Below, piece by piece: positions 17,780 through 28,036 of a stretch of DNA of 64,000 bases. Location: assembly GCA_910575255.1 (NCBI GenBank), contig CAJTEM010000017.1, positions 50,328 to 114,327 of the forward strand. Reading direction: 5' to 3'. The first letter of the stretch is position 1; every line of letters starts with the position of its first letter. The DNA comes from Lachnospiraceae bacterium. GTDB lineage: Bacteria > Bacillota > Clostridia > Lachnospirales > Lachnospiraceae. The position numbers were made by a program, and so were the translations under genes. Under the pieces are notes generated by a model. That model saw nothing but the letters and a program-made list of their open reading frames with translations, searched no databases and was not told the origin of the DNA.

Positions 17780-17851
17780 AAAGGCAGCTCTGGAATTCCA
17801 CTCTGCGAAAAGCAGCAATGCCAGAAACCTTGAAATGATAGCGGAAAATGG

Positions 17852-17880
17852 TTGCTATGCCTGGAAAAATAAAGTATTAT
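17852..17880 (+). promoter_or_regulatory. sigma-A promoter of the hybrid sensor kinase gene
   Basis: TTGCTA (17852-17857), a 17-bp spacer and TATTAT (17875-17880), 39 bp before the start at 17919. Confidence 0.6.
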
Positions 17881-17918
17881 AATAATAAGGACTGAATAAG
17901 CATAGGGGGAGAAGGAAT

Positions 17919-20900
17919 ATGTATCATTGTCATATTCATTTCTATCTGGCGGGAAGCTCTGATCAGGTATTTGAGATTATAAAGACAATGCCTGCGTTTG
18001 AATATTTTACGCATGAATTTTCTGAGAGTGATAGGCTGAAGGGAGAGCCGGCATCTCTGGCGGATGTGATTCTGGCTGATTTGCGGAATGAGAATATAGA
18101 GGATGCGATGCAGATACTCTGTGTTAACAAGTCGGAATCGGCAGAGCTTATTGTGCTGGCGGATAAGGAACAGATTGCACCATTGGAAGAATATCTGTCA
18201 GAGATCAGGGATATCTGGATCATGCCGATGTCGGATAAGGAGATCCGTTTCCGGTTTTTGCGGTGGCAGCAGGCCTGCAAGAGGGAGAAGGATTCCTGGC
18301 AGACCAGCCAGTTTCTGGAAGCAACCATCAATCATGTGCCGAATCTTGTCTGGTATAAGGATAAGAACGGCATTCATGAGAAGGTGAATGACAGCTTTTG
18401 TAAGACGGTTAATAAGACAAAGCAGCAGGTAGAAGGGCGCGGACATGCCTATATCTGGGATGTTGAGCAGGATGATCCGGCCTGCATTGAATCGGAGCAG
18501 GAGGTTATGACACACAAGAGAACCTTTGTCTCTGAGGAATCGGTGAAGTCCGGCGAAGGGATACGGCTGCTTACGACTTATAAGTCGCCCCTGTATGATC
18601 TGGACGGCAGTGTTATGGGAACCGTGGGCGTGGCGATCGATGTGACTCAGGAGCGGGCCTATGAGCAGGAGATTATACAGAAGAATCACACCCTGGAGAC
18701 GATCTTTACCACCATGGACTGCGGTGTGATGTGCCATACAGTGGATGGGGCAGACATCATCCGTGTCAACAGAGCGGCTCTGGAGATATTGGGCTACGAA
18801 ACGCAGGAAGAGATGATGGAAAACGGCTTTCATATGATTGCGTCCTCCGTATTGGAGGAGGATCAGGAAAAGCTTCGGGCAGATATCACAGAGCTGGTCA
18901 AAGAGGGAGACAATGTCAGTGTTGAATACCGTGTGCGCCGAAAGGACGGGGACATCCGGCATGTCATGGGCAATGTCAAGCTTCTGAGGGAGAACGGGAG
19001 GCTGATTTATCAGCGTTTCCTTCTGGACTGTACAGCTCAGAAGCTTCAGGAGAAAGAGAAGGAGCGGCGTCAGAAAGAGCTGATTCAGGCGCTGAGCATA
19101 GACTACAATGTGGTCTGCCATTTTGATCTGGATACCGGAGCCGGAGATTTGCTGCGTATTGCAGATACGGACAAATGCCAGTTTGGCGCCATTTTCAACC
19201 AGAGGCTTTCCCTCGAGGATAATATGAAGCTCTATATTGAGCAATTTGTCTATGAAGAAGACAAAGAAATGATGTATAAGACCTTTACAAGGGAGTGGCT
19301 AAAGGAAGAGCTGGCAGAGAGAAAGCAATGTTATGTGAATCATCGGCTTAGCATTGACAAGGAGATGAAATATTTCCAGATCAAGATGGTGCGTGCCGGG
19401 ACCTGGAGCCAGAATCATGAGATTGTCCTGGGCTTCCGCAGTGTGGACGAGGAGATCCGCCATGAGATGGAACAGAAGAGCCTGCTGGAGGACGCGCTGA
19501 TGCAGGCGAACCGGGCCAATAAGGCCAAGAGTGTATTCCTGTCCAACATGTCCCACGATATCCGCACTCCGATGAATGCGATCGTCGGCTTTACTGCACT
19601 GGCGATTACGCACATCGACCGGAAGGAGCAGGTGGAGGAGTACTTACATAAGATTATGACTTCGGGCAATCATCTTTTGAGCCTGATCAATGATGTTCTG
19701 GACATGAGCCGGATTGAGAGCGGGAAGATGCATCTGGAGGAGAAGGCCTGCCGCCTGCCGGATATTCTGCACAGCCTGCGCAATATTTTACAGGCGGACG
19801 TCCGCTCCAAGCAGCTGGAGCTGTACATGGATGCAGTGGATATCTACCATGAGAATATTTATTGTGACCAGCTGCGGCTGAATCAGGTACTGCTGAATCT
19901 GCTTAGCAATGCCGTGAAGTATACGTCAGCAGGCGGTATTGTCAGCATCCGGGTTACCGAGAAGCCAGGGGCTCCTGCGGGATGCGCCAATTATGTGTTC
20001 TACATCAAGGATACGGGCGTTGGCATGAGTAAGGAATTCGTAGCGCATATTTTTGAACCGTTTGAGAGAGAGCGCACTTCGACGATCAGTGGGATACAGG
20101 GAACCGGGCTGGGGATGGCGATCACCAGGAATATCGTGGACATGATGAATGGTTCCATTGAAGTAAGAAGCGAACAGAATGTCGGTACAGAGGTCGAAGT
20201 ATCCTTTACCTTCCGTCTGGATGTCGAGGAGAAGGAACCGCTGACCATCCCGGAGCTGAAGAATTGTCGGGTGTTGGTAGTGGATGATGATTTTAATACC
20301 TGTGACAGTGTCTCCTACATGCTGACACAGATGGGAATGCGGGCAGAGTGGACATTATCCGGTAAGGAAGCTGTGCTTCGTACCCGTCAGGCAGTGATGC
20401 GAAGGGATAATTACGGCGTATATATCATTGATTGGCTGATGCCGGATATGAATGGGGTGGAGGTTACCCGCAGGATCCGCAAGGAGGTAGGGGATGATGT
20501 GTCGATCATTGTTCTCACGGCTTACGACTGGACGGATATTGAGGAGGAGGCAAAAGAAGCCGGTGTTACGGCATTCTGCAGCAAGCCGTTGTTCATGTCT
20601 GAGCTGAGAAGCTGTTTGAACTCTATCGTCAATGCAGACGAGGCCGGGGAAGCAGAGAAAGCAGCAGAGAAGACCGAGCTGCATACCGGGCGCATCCTGT
20701 TAGCGGAGGACAATGAGCTGAATCAGGAGATTGCCATTGCCATACTGAACGATGCGGGATTTACCGTGGAGGTTGCGGAGAACGGCAAGATCGCGGTGGA
20801 GATGCTTGGCAAATCGAATCCAGGATACTATCAGCTGATTCTGATGGATGTCCAGATGCCGGTGATGAACGGTTATGAAGCCACAAGAGTGATTCGGCAG

Positions 20901-21062
20901 ATGGAGAACAAGGAACTGGCGTCTATCTCGATTCTGGCGATGACAGCGAATGCGTTCGAGAGTGATCGTCAGGAGGCGCTTCGGTGCGGGATGAATGGAC
21001 ATATTGCAAAGCCGATTGATATTAAGGTATTGTTGGATACTTTAGAGAAGATTTTAAAATGA
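17919..21062 (+). CDS. hybrid sensor histidine kinase, two PAS and two receiver domains
   Basis: A 1,047-residue soluble signalling protein. Residues 1-120 are a degenerate receiver-like domain. PAS domains lie at about 130-255 (VPNLVWYKDKNGIHEKVNDS) and 265-380. A long linker leads to HisKA with SNMSHDIRTPMNAIVGF near 540 and an ATPase with NLLSNAVKYTS, DTGVGMS and GTGLGMAI. Receiver 1 (about 785-900) has VVDDD and YIIDWLMPDMNG; receiver 2 (about 925-1045) has LAEDN and ILMDVQMPVMNG. No membrane segment was seen, so it senses an internal cue. No HPt protein or DNA-binding regulator is next to it. Single-gene transcript with its own promoter and terminator. Confidence 0.9.
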   Translation: MYHCHIHFYLAGSSDQVFEIIKTMPAFEYFTHEFSESDRLKGEPASLADVILADLRNENIEDAMQILCVNKSESAELIVLADKEQIAPLEEYLSEIRDIWIMPMSDKEIRFRFLRWQQACKREKDSWQTSQFLEATINHVPNLVWYKDKNGIHEKVNDSFCKTVNKTKQQVEGRGHAYIWDVEQDDPACIESEQEVMTHKRTFVSEESVKSGEGIRLLTTYKSPLYDLDGSVMGTVGVAIDVTQERAYEQEIIQKNHTLETIFTTMDCGVMCHTVDGADIIRVNRAALEILGYETQEEMMENGFHMIASSVLEEDQEKLRADITELVKEGDNVSVEYRVRRKDGDIRHVMGNVKLLRENGRLIYQRFLLDCTAQKLQEKEKERRQKELIQALSIDYNVVCHFDLDTGAGDLLRIADTDKCQFGAIFNQRLSLEDNMKLYIEQFVYEEDKEMMYKTFTREWLKEELAERKQCYVNHRLSIDKEMKYFQIKMVRAGTWSQNHEIVLGFRSVDEEIRHEMEQKSLLEDALMQANRANKAKSVFLSNMSHDIRTPMNAIVGFTALAITHIDRKEQVEEYLHKIMTSGNHLLSLINDVLDMSRIESGKMHLEEKACRLPDILHSLRNILQADVRSKQLELYMDAVDIYHENIYCDQLRLNQVLLNLLSNAVKYTSAGGIVSIRVTEKPGAPAGCANYVFYIKDTGVGMSKEFVAHIFEPFERERTSTISGIQGTGLGMAITRNIVDMMNGSIEVRSEQNVGTEVEVSFTFRLDVEEKEPLTIPELKNCRVLVVDDDFNTCDSVSYMLTQMGMRAEWTLSGKEAVLRTRQAVMRRDNYGVYIIDWLMPDMNGVEVTRRIRKEVGDDVSIIVLTAYDWTDIEEEAKEAGVTAFCSKPLFMSELRSCLNSIVNADEAGEAEKAAEKTELHTGRILLAEDNELNQEIAIAILNDAGFTVEVAENGKIAVEMLGKSNPGYYQLILMDVQMPVMNGYEATRVIRQMENKELASISILAMTANAFESDRQEALRCGMNGHIAKPIDIKVLLDTLEKILK

Positions 21063-21068
21063 GAAGAC

Positions 21069-21149
21069 GATGCGAATTGCATCGCAAAAGGATAATACAG
21101 GGGTGGAAGAAAGAGACACTGTGAAATCTGCGGTGTCTCTGTTTTTTTG
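21069..21149 (+). terminator. terminator after the hybrid kinase gene
   Basis: A strong stem AGAGACAC / GTGTCTCT (21112-21140) followed by a T7 run (21142-21148). A smaller hairpin CGATGCGAATTGCATCG precedes it at about 21069-21085. Confidence 0.85.
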
Positions 21150-21226
21150 CGGAAAAATGGGGAATGGTAATCAATATAGAAATAAATCTGTTCAAAATAA
21201 GCAAAGTAATGGACAAATTACTTAAT

Positions 21227-21255
21227 TTCAAACAATAAATTTTTGTGTTATTATG
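21227..21255 (+). promoter_or_regulatory. candidate promoter of the ABC importer operon
   Basis: An extended -10, TGT-TATTAT (TATTAT at 21250-21255), with a weak -35 TTTCAA 17 bp upstream (21227). The start codon of the first permease is at 21308. The region 21160-21255 is very AT-rich. Confidence 0.5.
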
Positions 21256-21307
21256 CAATTAGCACAGACGCGGAGGTGCGATTTTCAGAAAGGAGGAGTG
21301 ATTTTTT

Positions 21308-22258
21308 ATGCTGAAGTATGTAGTGAAGCGCATTTTATGGATCCTGCCGGTCATGATCGGCGCTTCATTTCTTGTGTTTGCCCTGCTGAATGCGTCACCT
21401 GGGGACCCGGCGCGTATCCATACCGGGAGTGATGCCACGGAGGCGGATATCGAGAAATTCCGGCAGGATCACGGTTTGGATAAGCCATTTATTGTACAGT
21501 ACTGTGATTATATTTACAAGGTATTTACCAAAGGAGATCTGGGGAATTCCTATCGGTCGAATACGCCGGTGGCAGGCCGTATCGCACAGACATTTCCCGT
21601 CACCTTAAAGCTCACGCTTTTTTCGATGGTGATTATGCTTTTGACAGGGATCCCTTTGGGGATTCTCTCGGCGCTCAGACAGTATTCCCTGTTGGACGGA
21701 ATTGTTTCCTTTTTGGGAATGATTGGGGTGTCCATGCCGAACTTCTGGCTGGCCCTGCAGCTGATTCTGATATTTTCCTTTCATCTGGGATGGCTTCCGG
21801 CATCCGGGAGTCAGGACATGAGATATTTTATTCTTCCGGCAGTCACGGCAGGAATTGCAGGAATGGCAACCATCATGAGGACGACCCGCTCCGCTATTTT
21901 GGAGGTATATCGCCAGGATTACATCAAGACCGCAGAGGCAAAGGGACAAAAGGAATCCGTAATTATCTGGAGGCACATGCTGAAGAATGCTTCGCTGCCG
22001 ATTATTACCGTAATATCTGCATCCTTCTGCGGCTCCCTGGCCAATTCCACGGTAGTGGAGACCGTATTTTCCATGCCGGGAATGTGCAAGCTTTTGGTAG
22101 ACAGCATTGTCTCTCTGGACAATATTGTAGTGATGGGAGCGATCATGGTGCTGGCGGTAACCTGTTGTATTGTGAACCTGGTAACAGACCTGGTATTTGC
22201 CGCGATCGATCCCCGGATTAAAAGCCAGTTCAAACGCAGGCAGGTGAAGGGGAGTTGA
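21308..22258 (+). CDS. ABC transporter permease, DppB/OppB type
   Basis: A 316-residue inner-membrane permease of the peptide/nickel/opine family. Six transmembrane helices are apparent, starting with RILWILPVMIGASFLVFALL. The N-terminus has the family LLNASPGDPARI motif and GLDKPFIVQY. The EAA coupling loop is IKTAEAKGQKESVIIWRHML, where the ATPase docks. It overlaps the start region of the second permease. It pairs with the genes that follow to form a complete five-component importer. Confidence 0.92.
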   Translation: MLKYVVKRILWILPVMIGASFLVFALLNASPGDPARIHTGSDATEADIEKFRQDHGLDKPFIVQYCDYIYKVFTKGDLGNSYRSNTPVAGRIAQTFPVTLKLTLFSMVIMLLTGIPLGILSALRQYSLLDGIVSFLGMIGVSMPNFWLALQLILIFSFHLGWLPASGSQDMRYFILPAVTAGIAGMATIMRTTRSAILEVYRQDYIKTAEAKGQKESVIIWRHMLKNASLPIITVISASFCGSLANSTVVETVFSMPGMCKLLVDSIVSLDNIVVMGAIMVLAVTCCIVNLVTDLVFAAIDPRIKSQFKRRQVKGS

Positions 22259-22284
22259 CAAGGAAACCGGATGAGGAGATGAAA

Positions 22285-23142
22285 ATGGGTAGAAACAGGA
22301 AGAACAGCCAACTGTATGAGTTTTGGAAACGTTTTCGGAGAAATAAGCTTGCGATTGCAGGAATTCTGTTTATCCTTTTGCTGATATTTGTGATTCTTTT
22401 TCAGGGAGTGATTGCGCGGGAAGGGATTAATGATCAGAAATACGATGATATGCTGGCGGCTCCTTCTATGAAATATCTTTTCGGAACCGATCAGTACGGA
22501 AGGGATATATTCAGCCGGATGGTCTATGGCACTAAATACACCATCTCCATGGGACTGATTGCTGCCTCGATTTCCGCCGTGATCGGAATCTTTCTGGGAT
22601 CGGTTACCGGGTATTACGGAGGAAAGATGGACAATTTTATCATGCGGGCGGTGGATATCTTCATGACATTGCCGAATATTTTGCTGGCATTGGTCATGAC
22701 AGCCAGTTTTGGTCCTGGCTTCTTCAATACTATGATTGCCGTAGGAATCGCCGGTTCTCCTGCTATGACCCGCGTGACCCGGGCCGCTGTTATGGGAGTC
22801 CGCAACCAGGAATTTATTGAGGCGGCAATTTCCAACAATGCCAGTGATATGCGCATTATCTGGCGGTATGTGCTGCCAAATGCGATCGCACCGATTATCG
22901 TTCAGTACACTATGTTTGTGGCGCAGGCGATTTTAATCGGCTCCTCTTTAAGCTTTCTGGGACTTGGCCTGCAGCCTCCGGCTCCGGAATGGGGTTCCAT
23001 GCTTTCTGCCGGAAAGGCTTATATGAGAGAATGCTGGTGGCTTACGGCAATTCCGGGCGTATTCATTATGCTGGTAGTGCTTGCGATCAATATGATTGGG
23101 GACGGACTGCGGGATGCCCTGGATCCGAAACAGAAAAGGTAG
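22285..23142 (+). CDS. ABC transporter permease, DppC/OppC type
   Basis: A 285-residue partner permease. I prefer the ATG at 22285 because GAGGAG lies 6 nt upstream; a TTG at 22255 overlaps the previous stop and would add ten residues. It has the usual N-terminal WKRFRRNKLAIAGILFILLL, the FGTDQYGRDIFSRMVYGTK motif diagnostic of DppC, and the EAA loop FIEAAISNNASDMRIIWRYV. It ends in PPAPEWGSMLSAGK and a final helix with GDGLRDALDP, all typical of full-length members. Confidence 0.9.
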   Translation: MGRNRKNSQLYEFWKRFRRNKLAIAGILFILLLIFVILFQGVIAREGINDQKYDDMLAAPSMKYLFGTDQYGRDIFSRMVYGTKYTISMGLIAASISAVIGIFLGSVTGYYGGKMDNFIMRAVDIFMTLPNILLALVMTASFGPGFFNTMIAVGIAGSPAMTRVTRAAVMGVRNQEFIEAAISNNASDMRIIWRYVLPNAIAPIIVQYTMFVAQAILIGSSLSFLGLGLQPPAPEWGSMLSAGKAYMRECWWLTAIPGVFIMLVVLAINMIGDGLRDALDPKQKR

Positions 23143-23151
23143 GTGCAGAAT

Positions 23152-24120
23152 ATGCAGGAGAGAGAAAGGCTTTTGGAGATAGAGGATCTGAAGGTGGAAT
23201 ATATTACGGACAGCGGGGTGGTCCATGCAGTGAACGGAGTAAGCTTCGGGCTGGACCATGGAGAGATCATCGGAATTGTGGGAGAGACCGGAGCGGGAAA
23301 GACCACCATAGCGCTGTCCATTATGCGTCTTTTGCAGACGCCGCCCGCGCGGATGGCGGGAGGAAGCATCCGGCTGGGCGGGACAGATATCCTGAAAGAA
23401 TCCAAAAAGAACATGCGCCAGATCCGGGGGAAAAAGGTATCCATGATTTTTCAGGATCCGATGACAGCATTGAATCCTCTGGAAACTGTGGGGGCACAGG
23501 TAGAAGAGGTAATCCTGATTCACGAAAAGCTATCCCGTGTGGATGCCAGAAAAAAGGCGGTTGAGATTCTGGAGATGGTAGGCATTAAAGGGGAACGCTT
23601 CCAGGATTATCCCAGCCAGTTCTCCGGCGGTATGAAACAGCGTATCGTGATTGCGATTGCACTGGCCTGCAGGCCAGAGCTGCTCATTGCGGATGAACCG
23701 ACCACAGCTCTGGATGTAACTATCCAGAATCAGGTGCTGGCGCTGATTCGGAATCTGAAAAATGAGCTGAATACCTCCGTGATTTTGATTACGCATGATC
23801 TGGGTATTGTGGCGGAAATGTGTGAGAAGGTAGCAGTGATTTATGCCGGGGAGATTGTGGAGTTCGGGGAGATTGCTCAGATTTATGATCATACTTTACA
23901 TCCCTATACCAGGGGGCTCTTTGGCTCGATTCCCAATATTAATGCTACTGCCGACCGCTTGCAGCCGATTCCCGGTTCCATGCATGATCCGCGCATAGAG
24001 AAGAAGGGATGTGTTTTTGCCGACCGATGTGCGATCAGACAGGAGTGCTGTGAGAAAGAGAAGCCGGAACTGTCTGCAGCAGGAGAAGGACATTATGTTC
24101 GGTGTTTCTTTGCTTCATAA
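23152..24120 (+). CDS. ABC transporter ATP-binding protein, DppD/OppD type
   Basis: A 322-residue ATPase. The ATG at 23152 follows AGGTAGG with normal spacing; a GTG nine bases earlier is possible. Motifs: Walker [17 protein letters not shown]-loop [12 protein letters not shown], signature [15 protein letters not shown], Walker [15 protein letters not shown] and switch THDLG. The C-terminal oligopeptide-transporter extension has a Cys-containing tail ([20 protein letters not shown]) that in relatives binds an Fe-S cluster. Partner of the second ATPase at 24229. Confidence 0.92.
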   Translation: MQERERLLEIEDLKVEYITDSGVVHAVNGVSFGLDHGEIIGIVGETGAGKTTIALSIMRLLQTPPARMAGGSIRLGGTDILKESKKNMRQIRGKKVSMIFQDPMTALNPLETVGAQVEEVILIHEKLSRVDARKKAVEILEMVGIKGERFQDYPSQFSGGMKQRIVIAIALACRPELLIADEPTTALDVTIQNQVLALIRNLKNELNTSVILITHDLGIVAEMCEKVAVIYAGEIVEFGEIAQIYDHTLHPYTRGLFGSIPNINATADRLQPIPGSMHDPRIEKKGCVFADRCAIRQECCEKEKPELSAAGEGHYVRCFFAS

Positions 24121-24228
24121 GAAATTGCGTCCGATGAAACGAAAACGCTCCATGAGGAGCACTTCACGCAAAGGAAGATGGCTGCGGCAGCAGGAAGCTA
24201 TAAGGAAAACAGACTGTGAGAGGAAAAT

Positions 24229-25173
24229 ATGAACAGTAAAGTGGAAACAAGAGATTTGAAGAAATATTTTCAGACGCCGACAGGCACCCTGCATGCAGTG
24301 GACGGTGTCAGCCTTAAGATAGGAGAAAGACAGACCCTGGGCGTGGTGGGAGAATCCGGCTGCGGGAAGTCTACCCTGGGACGTCTGATTATCAAGCTTT
24401 TGGGGAATACGGATGGTTCTCTGTTTTTTGACGGGAAGGATATTACGAATATTGACAAAAAAGAATTGCGGGAGCTGCGTTGGAAAATGCAGATGATCTT
24501 CCAGGATCCATATTCCTCGGTAAATCCCCGTATGACAGTGAGCCAGATTATTGCGGAACCGCTGAAAATTCAAAATAAGCTTACGGGCAGTGAGAGGGAG
24601 GAACGGGTCGAAGAGCTGATGAAGACTGTGGGGCTGGATTCCCGGTATCGGATGACATACCCCCATGAGCTGGACGGAGGGCGGAGACAAAGGATCTCGA
24701 TCGCACGTGCCCTGGCATTGAACCCGTCATTTATTGTCTGTGATGAGCCGGTTTCTGCGCTGGATGTTTCCATTCAGGCACAGATTCTTAACCTTTTAAA
24801 GGATCTTCAGGATCAGTTTGGGATGACCTTTCTTTTTATCAGCCATAATCTGGCAGTGGTGAAATATATTTCCCATTCAATTATGGTGATGTATCTGGGA
24901 GTATCAGTGGAGCAATGCCAGACAGAAGAGCTGTTTGGCAATCCGCTTCATCCCTACACCAGGGCGCTGCTCTCCGCAGTACCAGTGGCGGACATTCACC
25001 ATCAGAAGAAGGAGATTGCCATCAAGGGAGAACTGACAAGTCCGATCAATCCGCCGCCGGGCTGCCGTTTTGCGCCGCGATGCCCCTGCTCGTCAGAGAG
25101 ATGCTTCCAGGAAACGCCGAAACAGAAGGAGGTGAAAAAGGGACATCTGGTAGCCTGCCATCTCTATGAATAG
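24229..25173 (+). CDS. ABC transporter ATP-binding protein, DppF/OppF type
   Basis: A 314-residue ATPase. Walker A GESGCGKSTLGRLI, Q-loop IFQDPYSSVNPRM, Walker B FIVCDEPVSALDVS and switch SHNLAVV are intact. The signature is unusual: LDGGRRQRISIARAL instead of the common FSGGQRQRI. The C-terminal extension carries GCRFAPRCPCSSERC. A 108-bp gap without a gene separates it from the first ATPase. It probably forms a heterodimer with that protein under the two permeases. Confidence 0.9.
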   Translation: MNSKVETRDLKKYFQTPTGTLHAVDGVSLKIGERQTLGVVGESGCGKSTLGRLIIKLLGNTDGSLFFDGKDITNIDKKELRELRWKMQMIFQDPYSSVNPRMTVSQIIAEPLKIQNKLTGSEREERVEELMKTVGLDSRYRMTYPHELDGGRRQRISIARALALNPSFIVCDEPVSALDVSIQAQILNLLKDLQDQFGMTFLFISHNLAVVKYISHSIMVMYLGVSVEQCQTEELFGNPLHPYTRALLSAVPVADIHHQKKEIAIKGELTSPINPPPGCRFAPRCPCSSERCFQETPKQKEVKKGHLVACHLYE

Positions 25174-25226
25174 AGTTTTATATGGGAATGTGTGAAAATG
25201 AATGTAATGATAAAGGAGGAGAAAAG

Positions 25227-26825
25227 ATGAAACGTTTTGTATCAATATTACTGGTTTTGGCACTTGGCCTGACGGCCTGTTCCGGAAATGGGGGATCCGC
25301 CGCCGGAACCGCAGGCTCTGGTTCTGAGTCTGGTCCGGCTGCTGATAAGAGCAGCAGTGAGCCCTCGAAAGAGAGCTCAGGAAAGAATACCCTCACGGTG
25401 GCAATCGCCATTGATCCAGGGAGCCTGAATCCATATGACCGGCTGGAGAATGTAGGACGTCAGCTTTGGTGCCCGGTTTATGAGCCGTTATTCGCTTATG
25501 GGGAGGGGGATTTAAGCCCCACACCGGTTTTGGCGGATACGTATGAATTCTCAGAGGATCAGAAGGATCTGACCGTTCATTTAAAGAAAGGGATCAAATT
25601 CCATAACGGGGAAGAGATGAAAGCATCGGATGTGGTATATTCCTTTGAGATGATCCATAAAAAAAGCCCTGCCCATATGGGGGATATTGATTGGGATCAT
25701 ATCAAAGCCCTGGATGATTATACCGTTTTTATTCCTTATAACAGTGTGCAGGGTCTGGCATTGTATTATCTGTGCAACCTGTATATTATCTCCGAGAAGC
25801 ATATGACTTCCCTGTCCGAGGAGCAGTGGTCAACCGACTGCGTGGGAACCGGACCCTATATGTGGGGAGATTTTATTGAAGGTTCTGAGTATAACCTGAT
25901 TCGCTTTGACGACTACCGGGAGAAGAAGAAGCTGGATAAGATTGTGGTGAGGATTATTCCGGATTCCAATGTACAGAAGATTGAGATCGAAACCGGCGGC
26001 GTTGACTTAGCCTGCGGCCTGCAGTTCAGTGATCTGGCTTCCTTCAAAGAAGAGGAAGGAGACGGTGTGGAGGTTATGCCCAGCAACACGATCGCGATCA
26101 TGGAGCTGATCCACTGCTTCCCTGACGGGAAGGGGCCGCTGGCGGATATCCGTGTACGTCAGGCCCTGTCCTATTCTCTGAATCTGGACGCCATCAATAA
26201 AATTGTGTTCAGCAACCAGGGAGCTCCGGCGACAGCTATCTATCCGAGCGGTGTGTCTGCCTATGCGCCGGCAGAGAACCAGCGCGAATATTCTGTGGAA
26301 AAGGCAAAAGCGCTTTTGGCAGAGGCAGGATATCCGGATGGAGTTACCATTGATTTTTACTGCCAGAATACATCCATGTTCCAGATGCTGGCAGATGTTA
26401 TGACCGGTATGTGTGAGGAAGCAGGGATTACCCTGAATGTGATCATGTCTGACTTTGCCACGGTAGAAGGGAATATGGGAACCGGCAGCAAGCCTGGTGT
26501 GTATACGCTGCGCCAGTATGTCAATGGCGATCCCTACATCCTGATCAATTATTTCTTCAGCAAGGATAAAATTCTCTTTACCAAGTCCGGACATAACACG
26601 GACGAGAAATTCCAGGAGGCCTGCGAGCTGAGGGAAAAGGCATTCTTGCAGAATGACATTGCCAAAAGAAATGAAATCTATCACGATTTGATGCAGATCG
26701 TTTATGATCGGGCTTACTATGAGCCGGTAATCGAATATGCCGATCAGGTGGCATACTCGGATGCGGTGAAAGGCTTCTGGATGGCAGGGCCGATCTACCA
26801 TTATGAGGATTGCTATTTTGAATAA
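25227..26825 (+). CDS. family 5 extracellular solute-binding lipoprotein
   Basis: A 532-residue lipoprotein. Start at ATG 25227 after AAGGAGGAG. The signal peptide MKRFVSILLVLALGLTACSG contains the lipobox LTAC, and a Ser/Gly-rich tether follows. The SBP_bac_5 body has LTVHLKKGIKFHNGEEMKAS and DVVYSFEMI, the family hallmark. It delivers the substrate to the permeases encoded just upstream. The substrate is not readable from sequence. The dehydratase and LUD genes that follow suggest an organic acid or acid-containing conjugate rather than a simple dipeptide; this is inference. Confidence 0.9.
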   Translation: MKRFVSILLVLALGLTACSGNGGSAAGTAGSGSESGPAADKSSSEPSKESSGKNTLTVAIAIDPGSLNPYDRLENVGRQLWCPVYEPLFAYGEGDLSPTPVLADTYEFSEDQKDLTVHLKKGIKFHNGEEMKASDVVYSFEMIHKKSPAHMGDIDWDHIKALDDYTVFIPYNSVQGLALYYLCNLYIISEKHMTSLSEEQWSTDCVGTGPYMWGDFIEGSEYNLIRFDDYREKKKLDKIVVRIIPDSNVQKIEIETGGVDLACGLQFSDLASFKEEEGDGVEVMPSNTIAIMELIHCFPDGKGPLADIRVRQALSYSLNLDAINKIVFSNQGAPATAIYPSGVSAYAPAENQREYSVEKAKALLAEAGYPDGVTIDFYCQNTSMFQMLADVMTGMCEEAGITLNVIMSDFATVEGNMGTGSKPGVYTLRQYVNGDPYILINYFFSKDKILFTKSGHNTDEKFQEACELREKAFLQNDIAKRNEIYHDLMQIVYDRAYYEPVIEYADQVAYSDAVKGFWMAGPIYHYEDCYFE

Positions 26826-26873
26826 AGCTTTTTGCGGGATATGACAGGCGATCAGAAAGAGAGGACAAATACA

Positions 26874-28025
26874 GTGAAAATAACAGAGGTAATTCCCCAT
26901 GTATTGATCGGAAAGACAGCCCCCTATTCCACATGGGCCTCCGATTTTGTGGATGTCAGATATTCCATGGTTGTGGAAATCCGCACGGATGAAGGAATTA
27001 CAGGCTGGGGAGAATCCGTCTGCCACGGAAGGCAGCCGGGAGGCGTTTCCGCTGCCTATATCAATCATACCTTCAAGCCGCTTCTGACAGGAAAGGATCC
27101 TTTTGACGTAGAGGTATTGTGGGAGAACATGTTCCATACCTCCCGGCCGTTTGGCGGCGGCGGTGCGGTCAATGCCATAAGCGGTATCGATGTGGCTCTG
27201 TGGGATATCATCGGGAAAGCACTGAAAAAGCCGATCCATCAGCTGATCGGCGGAGCTTTCCGCACGAAGGTGATTCCCTATGCCACCAGCTTTTACCGGG
27301 TTGAGGGCAGAAGCTATCCTGAGGCCTATATTGAGGAGGCCAGGGAGCTGATTGCTGACGGTTTCCGGGCATTCAAGTTAAAGACCGGCTATGGGATCCG
27401 GAAGGATTCCGAGTACATCCATGCAATGCGTGAGGCGATTGGACCAGACATGCTGCTGGCGGCAGATGCCAATTGTGCTTACGATGCTCCGCTGACCAGG
27501 CAGCTTCTTCTGGAGGTGGAGGACGCCAGGCTCCATTTTCTAGAGGAGCCTATGAAAACGGATGATCTGGAAGGATATAAGATGCTGCGCAACAAGACAA
27601 CCACCCATCTGGCCTGCGGAGAGAATCTCTTCACGAAATATGATTTTCGCCGCTGGATTGTGGAGGGCGCCGTGGATATTCTTCAGCCTGATGTGTGTTC
27701 GGCAGGCGGCATCACGGAATGCAAGAAGATCGCGGCCATGGCTCAGGCATATGCGGCACGGGTGATTCCTCATGTGTGGGGAACCGGCATCGGGCTGGCA
27801 GCCGCCCTGCAGCTGATTGCGGCTCTGCCCTCCAATCAACTGAGTTCCTTTGCGGAGGAACCGATGCTGGAGTTTGACCGCTCTGCCCACCCGTTCCGCG
27901 ATGCAGTGATTCACGATAAGATTACTATGGAGGACGGGGCCGTGAAAGTTCCTGTGGGGCCGGGCATTGGCGTGGAGATAAATGAGGATGCAGTCCGGGA
28001 ATTTGAGCTGCGGCTGACGCAATGA
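26874..28025 (+). CDS. enolase-superfamily dehydratase (mandelate racemase subgroup)
   Basis: A 383-residue cytosolic enzyme if the GTG at 26874 (after GAGAGG) is used. It has an N-terminal capping domain (VEIRTDEGITGWGESVCHG) and a (beta/alpha)7-beta barrel. Visible catalytic groups: FKLKTGYG (KxK base), AADANCAY and LEEPM and CGEN (three Mg2+ ligands), QPDVCSAGG (Asp) and HVWGTGIG (His) forming the His-Asp dyad of the mandelate racemase subgroup. Most such enzymes dehydrate sugar acids. Located directly behind an importer, it probably acts on the imported acid. It overlaps the next gene by four bases. Confidence 0.88.
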   Translation: MKITEVIPHVLIGKTAPYSTWASDFVDVRYSMVVEIRTDEGITGWGESVCHGRQPGGVSAAYINHTFKPLLTGKDPFDVEVLWENMFHTSRPFGGGGAVNAISGIDVALWDIIGKALKKPIHQLIGGAFRTKVIPYATSFYRVEGRSYPEAYIEEARELIADGFRAFKLKTGYGIRKDSEYIHAMREAIGPDMLLAADANCAYDAPLTRQLLLEVEDARLHFLEEPMKTDDLEGYKMLRNKTTTHLACGENLFTKYDFRRWIVEGAVDILQPDVCSAGGITECKKIAAMAQAYAARVIPHVWGTGIGLAAALQLIAALPSNQLSSFAEEPMLEFDRSAHPFRDAVIHDKITMEDGAVKVPVGPGIGVEINEDAVREFELRLTQ

Positions 28026-28036
28026 AGGAGACTCTG

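Noticed and set aside
18198..19244. 348-codon leftward frame inside the hybrid kinase gene
   Set aside because: Shadow of the kinase's strong codon bias; no start signal and no recognisable domain.
26007..27239. 410-codon leftward frame across the binding protein and dehydratase genes
   Set aside because: It runs antisense across two real genes and their boundary and has no motif.
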